From: Treponema sp. C6A8
Lineage (GTDB): Bacteria > Spirochaetota > Spirochaetia > Treponematales > Treponemataceae
Assembly: GCF_000619925.1 (NCBI RefSeq)
Contig: NZ_JHVB01000001.1
Location: forward strand, 248,001 to 312,000
Reading direction: 5' to 3'
DNA length: 64,000 nt
The notes beneath the pieces were generated by a model, which saw only the letters and a program-made list of their open reading frames with translations, was not told where the DNA came from and did not search any database. The translations under genes and the position numbers were made by a program. Positions 25,337 through 34,093 of the stretch are shown one piece after another (positions within the stretch are counted from its first letter, which is position 1; every line of letters begins with the position of its first letter).

Positions 25337-26675
25337 TAATCGTAAAGCAGCTTCCTTTTCCTTTTTCTGATTCAACGTTGATTTTCCATCCGTGAGTTTC
25401 AATGATGTTCTTTACAACTGAAAGTCCTATGCCCATTCCTTCTTCGCGGCGTGAATTTGATGCCCTGTAAAAGAGGTCAAAAATATTTGCAAGGTCATTT
25501 TCGCTGATTCCAATACCCGTATCACAGATTTTTACAAAAAGGTTATTATCCTGCTCAAAAGCGATGATTTTAATTTCATCACCTTCTTCTGTGTATCTGA
25601 GCGCGTTTCCAATAAGGTTTTCAAAAACTCGGTTAAGCAGCTGCTCGTCATAAGGAATGATATATTCATTTTGAATATCAATGCTGCTTGTAAGTTTTCT
25701 GTTGAAAACTCCGATGGTGTTTTCTGCATCAGAAGCAATGTGTTTTATAAATTTTACAATAGGCTGAGGTGTAAGGGTTTTGCGTAAATCACTGTTTTCA
25801 AGCTTTACAAAATTAATCAGGGTGTTAATCATATTTTCAAGGTGAGTTGATTTTGCCTTAATAAGCTTAATTGCTTTGATTCTGTCTTCTTTTCCCTTTA
25901 TTACGCCATCGATAATAGCTTCTGTATACCCTTTGATAATTGCAACCGGAGTTCTAAGGTCGTGGCTGATACCCATAATGAATTTATTTTTGCGGTTCTG
26001 CGCACTAACCAGCGCCTCTCTCATGGTTTCAAGACTTTTTGAAATTGAAGAGATTTCGTTTGTTTTTATTTTAGCATCGCAGATAATTTCAACATCAAGG
26101 TTTCCGTCTGCAATCTGACTCATCTGTTTTTGAATGTTTACGATTGAGCGGAACATGTTTTTTGAGATTTCAAAAAGAATTATTACGCTTACTGCAACAA
26201 GACTTGCGATGATAATCAGAAGAGGAAGTAAAAAGTCTTTTGGATTTTTTGGAGTTAATTCCTTTTTGGGGAAACGTGTAATAAGTGTATATTCAGAATC
26301 ATCAAAAACATGAGTTGTAAACTGGTAGATATATTTTTCTTCTGCAGACTGAATAAAAGGGATTATGTTTGTTGCATCTAATGTTATCCCGGCAGGTATG
26401 CCTTTTATCGTAGATATTACAATTTTTCCATTTCCATCAATTAAAAAGGAATCCATTTCCGGAGGAAGAAAATCAAAGGTGTCTGTTAGAGTTTCCGTGC
26501 TTTTTGAAAAAAGTGATTTTTCATTCTCTTCAAGCATTTTGTAAGACGCTTCATCTCTTGTAATGGCGCGTCTTCTGAACTGGAAGTAGTTGTTGGTTGT
26601 TATAAAAAAAATGCATAAAACCGGAATTGCGATGATAAATGCTGCAAGAAGAGTTAACTGTTTTCTTAGAGTCAT
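25302..26675 (-). CDS. Membrane sensor histidine kinase
   Basis: 457 residues: TM about 7-26, an extracytoplasmic sensor of about 115 residues, TM about 148-168, a HAMP-like linker (MFRSIVNIQKQMSQIADGNL), then HisKA with the phospho-acceptor H238 in GISHDLRTPVAII. The ATPase domain has the N box (LIGNALRYTEEGD), G1 (CDTGIGISENDL), F box (FDLFYRAS) and G2 (GMGIGLSVVKNI). It autophosphorylates and passes phosphate to the response regulator encoded 37 bp upstream. The signal is unknown; the sensor domain has no recognised fold. Genes overlap the convergent hemW. Confidence 0.94.
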   Translation of the reverse strand: MTLRKQLTLLAAFIIAIPVLCIFFITTNNYFQFRRRAITRDEASYKMLEENEKSLFSKSTETLTDTFDFLPPEMDSFLIDGNGKIVISTIKGIPAGITLDATNIIPFIQSAEEKYIYQFTTHVFDDSEYTLITRFPKKELTPKNPKDFLLPLLIIIASLVAVSVIILFEISKNMFRSIVNIQKQMSQIADGNLDVEIICDAKIKTNEISSISKSLETMREALVSAQNRKNKFIMGISHDLRTPVAIIKGYTEAIIDGVIKGKEDRIKAIKLIKAKSTHLENMINTLINFVKLENSDLRKTLTPQPIVKFIKHIASDAENTIGVFNRKLTSSIDIQNEYIIPYDEQLLNRVFENLIGNALRYTEEGDEIKIIAFEQDNNLFVKICDTGIGISENDLANIFDLFYRASNSRREEGMGIGLSVVKNIIETHGWKINVESEKGKGSCFTIIIPIPDQEAQK

Positions 26676-26711
26676 ATCTGCCGCCTGTATTCCAGTTTAT
26701 ATTAGCGTATT

Positions 26712-27437
26712 TTATTTAATTATGCAGTCAGGGTTGAATACATATCCTTTACCGAATACGGTTTTGATGTATTCTTTGTCAGAACCTTCTGTATGAAGCT
26801 TTTTGCGAAGGCGCTGGATGTAAACGGCAACTGCTGTGATGTCACCAAAATCAACCTTCCATACAGCCTGGTAAATCTGTTCCGGAATAAGTGTCTTTCC
26901 GGCATTTTTTACAATGTATTCAAGAACTTCGTATTCCTTTGATGAAAGAGGAATCTTCTGACTTCCTTTTTTAAGTACGCATGAGTTCAGTAGGAGAGTG
27001 AAGTCGTCAAAACGAATTGAATCTTCTGCTTTTGCAGATGCTGAAATCTGGCGGCGGAGGTTTGCGTTTACGCGGGCAACAAGAACGCTTGGCGAAAATG
27101 GTTTTGTTACAAACTCATCAGCTCCAAGTCCAAGACCTTTAATCATATCTTCATCTGCATCACGGGCAGACAAAATCATTACAGAAGGTTTTTCAGTTTC
27201 TGTAAAGCGTGTACTCAGTTCCTTTAAGAAATCAAAGCCGCTCATTCCAGGTAAGTTCAAGTCAAGGATAATAAGGTCTGGTTTGCGGTCTTTGTCAAAG
27301 TTGGCAAGTGCATCTTCAGCGTTGTAAAAAGCTTTTGTACCGATTTCTGATTTTGAAAGATAAAGGCAGATCAACTGTGAAATTGATTCTTCATCTTCAA
27401 TTACGTAGACATACGGAAGTTTACTCATATCACTCAT
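26712..27437 (-). CDS. OmpR/PhoB-family response regulator
   Basis: 241 residues. The receiver domain has the acidic pair (VIEDEE), phospho-acceptor D59 (LIILDLNLPGMSG), the switch Ser/Thr (MILSARDAD) and conserved Lys in EFVTKPFSP. The C-terminal winged helix (LSSKEYEVLEYIVKNAGKTL, then AVAVYIQRLRKKL) binds DNA. An ATG three codons inside (MSKLPYV) is an alternative start. It is transcribed first, ahead of its cognate histidine kinase. Targets unknown; it is divergent from the flagellar operon across a 150-bp gap, so regulation of that operon is possible but not shown. Confidence 0.94.
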   Translation of the reverse strand: MSDMSKLPYVYVIEDEESISQLICLYLSKSEIGTKAFYNAEDALANFDKDRKPDLIILDLNLPGMSGFDFLKELSTRFTETEKPSVMILSARDADEDMIKGLGLGADEFVTKPFSPSVLVARVNANLRRQISASAKAEDSIRFDDFTLLLNSCVLKKGSQKIPLSSKEYEVLEYIVKNAGKTLIPEQIYQAVWKVDFGDITAVAVYIQRLRKKLHTEGSDKEYIKTVFGKGYVFNPDCIIK

Positions 27438-27517
27438 AATAAAGATTATATTAATATAACAGTAAAAAGTGTAATAAATTTTTGTTAATATCTTATAAAA
27501 TCTTAGAAATTAAGAGG

Positions 27518-27545
27518 TTGAAATATAGAAAAAAAAGATTATAAT
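27518..27545 (+). promoter_or_regulatory. Candidate sigma-70 promoter of the flbD-fliA flagellar operon
   Basis: TTGAAA at 27518-27523 and a perfect TATAAT at 27540-27545 are spaced by 16 bp, about 45 bp ahead of the flbD ATG. No sigma-28 consensus (TAAA-N15-GCCGATAA) is seen here. Sigma-70 control of this operon class agrees with what is known for treponemal motility operons. Confidence 0.6.
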
Positions 27546-27588
27546 TTTAGATTATGTAGGATATGAAAAATTCCGAAAAATAAAAAGT

Positions 27589-27789
27589 ATGATTGAAGTT
27601 ATGCGTTTGGATGGGAAAAGTTACTGGGTAAATCCACACATGATAGAAAGTATGGAATCTAATCCTGATTTAACATTAACTATGTTGTCGGGAAAAAAAC
27701 TCATCGTAAAGAATTCTCCCCAAGAAATCATCGATAAAATTATCTCATACCGTAAAAAAGTCGGTACAAGCTGGCAAGAGGTGTTGTAA
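27589..27789 (+). CDS. flbD: FlbD-family flagellar protein
   Basis: 66 residues matching the small FlbD family of spirochaetes and some Firmicutes (IEVMRLDGKSYWVNPHMIES at the start, GKKLIVKNSPQEIIDKIISY in the middle). It is always found next to motA in flagellar operons. Its molecular role is not well established and it is unrelated to the Caulobacter regulator of the same name. Its stop TAA shares the A with the motA ATG, so translation is coupled. It heads the operon behind the TATAAT promoter. A weak ribosome-binding site (AAAAAG) is present. Confidence 0.92.
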   Translation: MIEVMRLDGKSYWVNPHMIESMESNPDLTLTMLSGKKLIVKNSPQEIIDKIISYRKKVGTSWQEVL

Positions 27790-28571
27790 TGGATATAGCT
27801 ACTATAATTGGTATTGTTGGTGGTGCTGTAATGATCGTCATGTCGGTTGTTACTTCTGGTGGTACTTTGGGAGGTATTATCGATATTCCTTCTGCAGCCA
27901 TGACAATCGGCGGTTCTTATTTCGCCATGTTCATTGCTGCTCCTTTGAAAAACATTCTGGCCCTTTTCAAAATCATGGGACGTGCCTTTAAGGTTCCTGA
28001 TTTTGGTGAAAAAAACATCGTAATCAATATGCAGGCGCTTTCAGAAAAAGCCCGCCGTGAAGGTATTCTTGCCCTTGAAGACGGACTTGATGATCTGGAA
28101 GACCAGTTTATGAAAATGGGACTCCGTCTGGTAGTAGACGGTACTGACGGTAACATTATTCGTGCAGTTATGGAAAACGAAATGAACCAGTGCGAAGCAC
28201 GTCATATGTACTGGGTTGGACTTATCAACGCCTGGGCCGGATTTGCTCCTGGTTTTGGTATGATGGGTACTGTAGTAGGTCTTATTGGTATGTTGAACAA
28301 CCTGGAAGATAAATCATCCCTCGGTCCTAACATGGCGGTTGCTTTGATTACAACACTTTACGGTTCCATGCTTGCCAACTGGCTTATTACGCCGTTCTCT
28401 ACAAAGCTTCTTGCTCATAACCAGCAGGAAATGCGTGCAAAGGAAATGGTAATCGAGGGGGTTCTTGCTATTCAGGCTGGTGAAAACCCTCGTATTATGG
28501 CTCAGAAACTTCTTACTTATCTTGATCCTGTAACAAGAAAAGCAATTGAAGCTGATGTATTGAAAGACTAA
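27789..28571 (+). CDS. motA: Flagellar stator protein MotA
   Basis: 260 residues with four TM helices. The cytoplasmic loop between TM2 and TM3 has the charged rotor-contact stretch (SEKARREGILALEDGLDDLE). TM3 and TM4 contain the conserved FAPGFGMMGTVVGLIGML with its proline and the MAVALITTLYGSMLANW proline/serine pattern. MotA forms a pentamer around a MotB dimer and converts ion flow into torque against FliG. ISTPF-like basic C-terminal residues are present. Twelve bases separate it from motB. Confidence 0.97.
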   Translation: MDIATIIGIVGGAVMIVMSVVTSGGTLGGIIDIPSAAMTIGGSYFAMFIAAPLKNILALFKIMGRAFKVPDFGEKNIVINMQALSEKARREGILALEDGLDDLEDQFMKMGLRLVVDGTDGNIIRAVMENEMNQCEARHMYWVGLINAWAGFAPGFGMMGTVVGLIGMLNNLEDKSSLGPNMAVALITTLYGSMLANWLITPFSTKLLAHNQQEMRAKEMVIEGVLAIQAGENPRIMAQKLLTYLDPVTRKAIEADVLKD

Positions 28572-28583
28572 TCAGGGGATAAA

Positions 28584-29309
28584 ATGGGAAAATCGAAGGA
28601 ACCTGAAAAACCGTCGGCTGCCTGGCAAGGTACCTACGGTGATATGATTACACTGATGCTCTGCTTCTTCGTAATGCTTTATGATCCGTCAGAAATCGAT
28701 ATCACGACACTTGCAACAATTACTCAGAATCTGCAGATGAATGAAACAGAATCTGTTTCGGGCGGTCTTTCCTTGTCTTCTGGAAAACTTTCTGACCTTG
28801 GTAATATGATTAACTCCCTTCCGTCTTTGGAAAAAGGACGTTCTCTGGGGCTTGCTAAAAAGAAGGCAGTAAGCCTTTTTGCACCGGATATTAAATCAAG
28901 TAGAATTACCATTACAAGTGATGAACGCGGACTTATCATCACTCTTCTTTCTGATAATTTTTTTGAAGAGGGAAGTGCGGTACTTAATATAGAAGAAACG
29001 CGCGATACTTTACTTCGCCTTGCAGACTTTTTTAAGTCGCCGGAAGTAAAAGACCGCCGTTACAGAATAGAAGGACATACAGATAATACACCGGTTCCTG
29101 TTGCTTCTGAATTTACAAGTAACTGGGAATTGTCCGCTCAAAGAAGTATTAATGTTCTTCATTATTTAGCCGATTATGGAGTAAACGAAAATAGTTTTTC
29201 GGTTGCCGGATACGCTGATACAAGGCCTAAGTATTCTAACGAAACGGCTGAGGGGCGTGCCTATAACAGACGTGTAGATATAATTATTCTAGACGAGGGA
29301 CATTTTTAA
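28584..29309 (+). CDS. motB: Flagellar stator protein MotB
   Basis: 241 residues. A short cytoplasmic tail leads into a single TM helix with the ion-channel aspartate D20 ([15 protein letters not shown]). The C-terminal OmpA-like peptidoglycan-binding domain shows [32 protein letters not shown] and NRRVDIIIL. MotB anchors the stator to the cell wall and carries the translocated ion. It is preceded by AGGGGA, a good ribosome-binding site. The plug region linker is rich in Ser and Leu. Confidence 0.97.
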   Translation: MGKSKEPEKPSAAWQGTYGDMITLMLCFFVMLYDPSEIDITTLATITQNLQMNETESVSGGLSLSSGKLSDLGNMINSLPSLEKGRSLGLAKKKAVSLFAPDIKSSRITITSDERGLIITLLSDNFFEEGSAVLNIEETRDTLLRLADFFKSPEVKDRRYRIEGHTDNTPVPVASEFTSNWELSAQRSINVLHYLADYGVNENSFSVAGYADTRPKYSNETAEGRAYNRRVDIIILDEGHF

Positions 29310-29342
29310 TGTTACTATATATAGAGATTTGCTGGAGGGGAA

Positions 29343-29903
29343 ATGGCAGATAACGACGATATCAATCTGGATGATGGTGGAGAAGCATCAGCATCATCTT
29401 CAGAAAAAAAAGGCGGCTTGGGCGGTTTAGTTTCAGGTCTTTTAAAATGGATTATAATCGGTCTTGCAGCAATTATCGTAATTGTAGTTGTTGTTGTAAT
29501 TACAGTTAAAATTGCAAGCAAAAATACTTCTTCTATAACTGCAATCCCATCTTCAGAGGAATATGTTTCCGGTCAGCGTGAAATTTTTGACTGGTATACT
29601 TCTTTGGGAATTATCCAGACTTCAACCTGTGATGATCCTCCTGCAACTGTTCGTGTGGATGTGGCTCTTGCATACAAAAAAGATGATAAGGCAACATCAA
29701 CAGAAATTACTCAGCGTAACGTTGAATTAAAGGCTTTTTTGCGCCGCTATTTCAGCAGTAAAACTGCAGCGGAACTTAGAAACCCTAACAACGAAGATGC
29801 CCTGGAAAATGAGCTTAAGAACGGCATCAATGATAAAATCTTAAGCTCTTCAAAAATACGAGATGTTGTGTTCCAGTCGAAAGACGTTATAGAACAGAAT
29901 TAA
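29343..29903 (+). CDS. fliL: Flagellar basal body-associated protein FliL
   Basis: 186 residues: a cytoplasmic acidic N-terminus with Gly/Ser runs, a TM helix about 37-60 (IIIGLAAIIVIVVVVVITVK), then a periplasmic domain with the family's VRVDVALAYKKDD and ITQRNVELKAFLRRYFSSKT, finishing with DVVFQSKDVIEQN. FliL forms a ring around stators and tunes motor function; in spirochaetes it helps orient periplasmic flagella. GGAGGGG precedes the ATG closely. The gene order between motB and fliM is the usual one. Confidence 0.93.
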   Translation: MADNDDINLDDGGEASASSSEKKGGLGGLVSGLLKWIIIGLAAIIVIVVVVVITVKIASKNTSSITAIPSSEEYVSGQREIFDWYTSLGIIQTSTCDDPPATVRVDVALAYKKDDKATSTEITQRNVELKAFLRRYFSSKTAAELRNPNNEDALENELKNGINDKILSSSKIRDVVFQSKDVIEQN

Positions 29904-29919
29904 TAAAGGTGGATTGTGA

Positions 29920-30963
29920 ATGAACGAGGTTCTGTCACAGGACGAAATTGACCAGCTTCTTACTGCCATCAGTTCGGGTGATTCCGAAGTTGATGACTTT
30001 AAGCCGGTTAATAGTGCCCGCAAAATTAAGATTTACGATTTTAAGCGTCCTGATAAATTCTCAAAGGAGCAGTTGCGTACAGTTTCTAACATGCACGAAA
30101 CTTTTGCGCGTTTAACTACTACTTCTTTGTCTGCGCAGCTTCGTTCTTTGGTTCACGTACACGTAGCGTCGGTAGATCAGCTTACTTATGAGGAATTTAT
30201 CCGTTCTATTCCGACTCCTACAACTCTTGCCGTAATCAATATGGACCCTCTTAAGGGTAACGCCGTTTTGGAAATTGACCCTGCAATCACTTTCTGTATG
30301 ATTGACCGCCTTTTTGGTGGACGCGGAGCAATTTCTGGCGGTGGAAATAAAAACCGCGACCTTACAGATATCGAACAGGAAGTAATGGAAGGCGTAATTG
30401 TCCGAATCCTTGCTAATATCCGTGAAGCATGGACTCAGGTAATCGACTTGCGCCCTCGTTTTGCACAGATTGAAACAAACCCTCAGTTTGCGCAGATTGT
30501 ACCTCCTACAGAAATGGTCGTGCTCATTACTTTGGAAACAAAAGTCGGTGATGAGGAAGGAATGATGAACTTTTGTATTCCTTACCTTGTTCTTGAACCG
30601 ATTATTTCAAAGCTGTCATCCCAGTTCTGGTTCTCTTCTGTCCGCAAGAACTCAACAACTCAGTATCTGGGAACAATCAAACAGCAGCTTACCGATGTAA
30701 ATATGGATGTCGTTGCAGACATCGGAACTATAAATCTTCCTATCCGCGATGTGCTTAGCCTCAGGGTAGGAGACGTTGTGCGTCTTTCTACTATCAAAGT
30801 TGGAGATCCATTGACGCTCAGCGTTGGAAATAAAAAGAAATTTTTCTGCCAGCCTGGTGTTGTTGGCAAAAAAATGGCTGTTCAAATTACAGGAAAGATG
30901 GAAGGTCAGGAATCAGACGATTTTGAAGAGCTTTCAGTAGAAGGAGACGAAACTTATGAGTGA
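29920..30963 (+). CDS. fliM: Flagellar motor switch protein FliM
   Basis: 347 residues. The N-terminal CheY-P-binding helix is [14 protein letters not shown]. The middle domain shows DRLFGGRGA (residues about 129-137), ITDIEQ-like [20 protein letters not shown] and [20 protein letters not shown]. The C-terminal SpoA domain ([20 protein letters not shown]) binds FliN/FliY. FliM sets rotation direction in the C-ring. The last codons overlap the start of fliY by 8 bp. Confidence 0.97.
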   Translation: MNEVLSQDEIDQLLTAISSGDSEVDDFKPVNSARKIKIYDFKRPDKFSKEQLRTVSNMHETFARLTTTSLSAQLRSLVHVHVASVDQLTYEEFIRSIPTPTTLAVINMDPLKGNAVLEIDPAITFCMIDRLFGGRGAISGGGNKNRDLTDIEQEVMEGVIVRILANIREAWTQVIDLRPRFAQIETNPQFAQIVPPTEMVVLITLETKVGDEEGMMNFCIPYLVLEPIISKLSSQFWFSSVRKNSTTQYLGTIKQQLTDVNMDVVADIGTINLPIRDVLSLRVGDVVRLSTIKVGDPLTLSVGNKKKFFCQPGVVGKKMAVQITGKMEGQESDDFEELSVEGDETYE

Positions 30964-32161
30964 TGGTGCTATCTCACAGGATGAAATTGACGCTTTGTTA
31001 TCAGGCGTTTCTGTAGACGGATTGAATGCTTCCGGCCACGTAGGAAACGACCCAACTCATCATTTTGATATTCCTACTCTTCAGAAAATGGCTGATGATT
31101 TACAGCCTAAGACAGAGGAAAATATTAACAAATACACCGGCGCCACTTTTAAGGTTGATAAACCTTATGTTGAGCAGGCTAACCGTGATATTGTTCTTTC
31201 AAAAATCCCTGAAGTTGTTGTTGGTGTAAATGCTGACTATACAACAGGAATTAAAGGAAATCACCTTTATATTATTTCTCCTGAGTTTGCCCTTAAGCTT
31301 TTTGCCCTTGTTGGTGGTGAAGCGGCTGCAGAAGTTGATGATATGGTTTTGTCTGTTGTAAGTGAGTTTATCGCAACTCATATTGCTGCAGAAATCAACA
31401 TTCTTGATGCAACAGGAAAGGCAAGCGGTCTTGCAAATGCAACTCCGGAAACTGTAAATGATTCAAAAGCTGTAATTATGTTCCCTCAGGGGGATTTTGT
31501 TCTTGCAAGCTATCCAATTACTCTTGAAAGCGAAGCCTTTACCTTGTGGGAGTGTATCGGCGGTGATGCTGCTGAAGGCATGACTAAAGCTTTGGGTGGC
31601 GGCGCTGAAGAACCGGCTCCAATTGGTGCCGTTGATATGGGCGGAGCTCAGATGGGTGGTATGGCCGGCGGAATGGCAGGCGGCGCTCAGATGGGCGGAA
31701 TGCCAAATATGGGTATGAATATGGGAATGGGAATGCAGCAGCCTATGGGCGGTATGCAGATGGGAGCTATGCCAAATATGGGTATGGGAATGCCTATGGG
31801 CGGTATGATGCCAAATATGGGTATGAACATGGGTATGAATGTTCCTAACGTTCAGCAGCTCCAGTTCCCTAATCTTCAGAACGGCGTAGCAGGCGGTGAA
31901 CAGGGTAATATCGGTCTTATCATGGACGTATTCATGGAAATGACCGTAGAACTTGGACGTACTAAAAAATCCATTAAAGATATTCTTGGAATGGGTGAAG
32001 GTACAATCATCGAGCTTGATAAGCTTGCCGGTGAACCGGTTGATATCCTTGTAAACCATAAAGCAATTGCCAAGGGAGAAGTTGTAGTTATTGATGAAAA
32101 CTTTGGTGTTCGTGTAACTGAAATTCTTTCTCCTCAGGAGCGCGTAAACGAATTGAACTAA
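30956..32161 (+). CDS. fliY: Flagellar motor switch protein FliY (FliN-like) with Met/Gly-rich linker
   Basis: 401 residues. It also begins with a CheY-binding-type helix ([15 protein letters not shown]). A CheC-like middle part follows, then a very unusual linker of about 70 residues at 226-298 made almost only of Met, Gly, Pro, Asn and Ala with repeated [15 protein letters not shown] units. The C-terminal FliN/SpoA domain has [38 protein letters not shown] and [14 protein letters not shown]. FliY lines the C-ring base. The downstream gap contains three strong hairpins before fliO. Confidence 0.93.
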   Translation: MSDGAISQDEIDALLSGVSVDGLNASGHVGNDPTHHFDIPTLQKMADDLQPKTEENINKYTGATFKVDKPYVEQANRDIVLSKIPEVVVGVNADYTTGIKGNHLYIISPEFALKLFALVGGEAAAEVDDMVLSVVSEFIATHIAAEINILDATGKASGLANATPETVNDSKAVIMFPQGDFVLASYPITLESEAFTLWECIGGDAAEGMTKALGGGAEEPAPIGAVDMGGAQMGGMAGGMAGGAQMGGMPNMGMNMGMGMQQPMGGMQMGAMPNMGMGMPMGGMMPNMGMNMGMNVPNVQQLQFPNLQNGVAGGEQGNIGLIMDVFMEMTVELGRTKKSIKDILGMGEGTIIELDKLAGEPVDILVNHKAIAKGEVVVIDENFGVRVTEILSPQERVNELN

Positions 32162-32169
32162 AAATATTA

Positions 32170-32269
32170 AACTGTTTTGGGGAAAACAGTTATCAAATAG
32201 GTAAGCCTAAAAATTGCTTTCGCAATTTTTTTAACGGCTTGCTATTGAACAGAGACCGCCAGCGGTCTC
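32170..32269 (+). terminator. Three tandem hairpins between fliY and fliO
   Basis: Hairpin 1: nine-base perfect arms 32170-32178 and 32183-32191, loop GGGG. Hairpin 2: nine-base perfect arms 32209-32217 and 32222-32230, loop TTTC, followed by T residues as in an intrinsic terminator, and enclosed by an outer stem 32203-32207/32236-32240. Hairpin 3: eight-base perfect arms 32252-32259 and 32262-32269, ending six bases before fliO. This sits in mid-operon, so it suggests partial termination, RNA processing or segmental stability control. Confidence 0.7.
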
Positions 32270-32275
32270 ACACGG

Positions 32276-32935
32276 GTGGGAAAATTGACATTAAAAAAAA
32301 TTCTTATGACTGCAGTTTTATTAACTGCGGTCTGCTTTAATTTTTATTCACAAACCTCGGAGCAGGCTTCTGCCGTAGAAACCGAGGTTTCGTCTTTTGA
32401 AAATAATACTAACTATTTTAACAATAATCCTTCAGCAGGTGCTGCTGCCCAGGCTGGAAATCAGAATGTGGGCGGAATAGGGCTTTTTATCCGCATGGTT
32501 TTTGTCCTTGCTTTTGTAATCGCCCTGATTTACGGAGTTTTGTGGTTTATCAAAAATAAAACAAACGTTGTAAAAACCGAAGATGATTTTTTACGTCGTG
32601 CCGCCTACATCAATATTGCGCCGGGAAAAACTATCGAGGTCATCACCCTTGTTGACCGTGCCTATGTAATCGGCGTTACGGAAGATGGCATTACTCTTCT
32701 TGGGGAAATTGATTCAAAATCTGATGAACAGACAGCTCAGATGATTAATGCTATGAACCTTCACGCAGATCAGACTCAGAATACTAAAAAACCTTTGAAC
32801 TTCAGCGATGTAATGGATATGTTCCTTGCCAAAAAAGGAAAGACAAAGAACGTATTCAGCGATACAGAAAATCAGGTTGACAAGATTTTTGGCCGTAATA
32901 AGAGTGAAAATGGAGAAAATAATGAAGAGTCTTAG
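32276..32935 (+). CDS. fliO: Flagellar biosynthesis protein FliO (FliZ-type)
   Basis: 219 residues read from a GTG; a TTG three codons later lies four bases after GGTGGG and is equally possible. A signal peptide (ILMTAVLLTAVCFNFYS) is followed by an extracytoplasmic Asn/Ala-rich stretch, a TM helix about 68-90 (GLFIRMVFVLAFVIALIYGV) and a cytoplasmic FliO domain (AAYINIAPGKTIEVITLVDR, then YVIGVTEDGITLLGEID). FliO helps assemble the FliP/Q/R export gate. The last 14 bp overlap fliP. The hairpin-filled leader suggests it begins a separately tuned segment. Confidence 0.88.
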   Translation: MGKLTLKKILMTAVLLTAVCFNFYSQTSEQASAVETEVSSFENNTNYFNNNPSAGAAAQAGNQNVGGIGLFIRMVFVLAFVIALIYGVLWFIKNKTNVVKTEDDFLRRAAYINIAPGKTIEVITLVDRAYVIGVTEDGITLLGEIDSKSDEQTAQMINAMNLHADQTQNTKKPLNFSDVMDMFLAKKGKTKNVFSDTENQVDKIFGRNKSENGENNEES

Positions 32936-33764
32936 AATTATTCTTTCTTTATTAGTAATTTTCTCTTCTGTTACACCGGCATTTTCTCAGTCTGTAACAA
33001 ATCAGGGGACTCAAAATAGAAATTTTCCTCAGGGGAGCACACAGGGACGTACTGAACTTCGTAATGATGTCCGTCAGCCTTTAGTTCCAAATGTTGCTGT
33101 TCAGATTTCAGAGCCAAGATCCGGCCGTGAAGTTGCCTTTTCCGTACGCCTGCTTGTTTTACTTACACTTTTAACTCTTGCGCCAAGCATTTTAATTCTT
33201 ACAACCTGCTTCCTTCGTTTTTCTATCGTACTGGACTTTATTAAGCGAGCTCTTTCGCTGCAGCAGGTTCCTCCGACTTCCGTTTTGAACGGAATTGCAT
33301 TTTTTATGACTCTTTTTGTAATGTGGCCGACTTTCAGCCGCATTTATAATAACGCCTATAAGCCTATGAGTGACGGAACTATTGGAATTGAAGAAGCCTT
33401 TACTCAGGCAGAAACTCCAATCCGTGAGTTTATGTTCATTCAGATGGAAAAGGATACTTCTTACATAAGCATGTTTATGAATATGGCTCATCTTGAAAAG
33501 CCTGATACTCCTGCTGATGTTCCTACATATATTCTTATTCCGTCTTACATCCTTCACGAGCTTTCTGTTGCCTTTAAGATTGGTGTACTTCTGTACATTC
33601 CTTTTATTATTGTAGATATGGTCGTTGCCAGTATTTTGATGGCAATGGGTATGATGATGCTGCCTCCGGTTCAGATTTCTATGCCGTTTAAACTTATCCT
33701 TTTTGTTCTTGTTGACGGCTGGGGCTTACTTACACAGCAGCTTTTTGTTTCGGTTCTGCATTAG
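32922..33764 (+). CDS. fliP: Flagellar export gate protein FliP
   Basis: 280 residues, start set at the ATG preceded by GGAG seven bases upstream; longer in-frame reading into fliO would be unusual. A cleavable signal peptide (LRIILSLLVIFSSVTPAFS) is normal for FliP. Family blocks: LTLAPSILILTTCFLRFSIV, LQQVPPTSVLNGIAFFMTLF, IPSYILHELSVAFKIG and MGMMMLPPVQISMPFKLILF. Four TM helices. FliP forms the pentameric core of the type III export gate with FliQ and FliR. Confidence 0.97.
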   Translation: MKSLRIILSLLVIFSSVTPAFSQSVTNQGTQNRNFPQGSTQGRTELRNDVRQPLVPNVAVQISEPRSGREVAFSVRLLVLLTLLTLAPSILILTTCFLRFSIVLDFIKRALSLQQVPPTSVLNGIAFFMTLFVMWPTFSRIYNNAYKPMSDGTIGIEEAFTQAETPIREFMFIQMEKDTSYISMFMNMAHLEKPDTPADVPTYILIPSYILHELSVAFKIGVLLYIPFIIVDMVVASILMAMGMMMLPPVQISMPFKLILFVLVDGWGLLTQQLFVSVLH

Positions 33765-33805
33765 CGGATGCAGGCGGGATTTCACAGTGAGGTAAAAATA
33801 AAAAA

Positions 33806-34075
33806 ATGTCAGCAGGTGAAGTAAATGTTTTGATGCGAGGGGCAGTTGTTCAGATTTTGCAGATGATTCTGCCTGTTCTGGGACTTGCGCTTATAGTTGG
33901 TTTGATTGTAGCTATCTTTCAGGCTGCAACTTCTATTCAGGAACAGACCCTAACTTTTCTTCCAAAATTCGTAGTTATTATTCTCGTAATTGCTCTTTTG
34001 GGTGGCGTTGCTTTTACATCGCTGGGCCAGTACACCGTCCTTTTATTTAACCGTATTCCGGATTTTGCAAAATAA
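33806..34075 (+). CDS. fliQ: Flagellar export gate protein FliQ
   Basis: 89 residues with two TM helices: ILQMILPVLGLALIVGLIVA followed by IFQAATSIQEQTLTFLPK, then VVIILVIALLGGVAFTSLGQ. This is the usual length for FliQ. GTGAGG precedes the ATG. In the gap from fliP a six-base perfect hairpin (33756-33761/33768-33773) straddles the fliP stop. FliQ packs around the FliP/FliR core in the export gate. Confidence 0.95.
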   Translation: MSAGEVNVLMRGAVVQILQMILPVLGLALIVGLIVAIFQAATSIQEQTLTFLPKFVVIILVIALLGGVAFTSLGQYTVLLFNRIPDFAK

Positions 34076-34093
34076 GGGGCCTGGTAAAGACTG

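Noticed and set aside
31463..32059. His-rich minus-strand open frame of about 200 codons
   Set aside because: It is antisense to the Met/Gly repeat of fliY (CAT/CCC complement of ATG/GGG) and has no start context.
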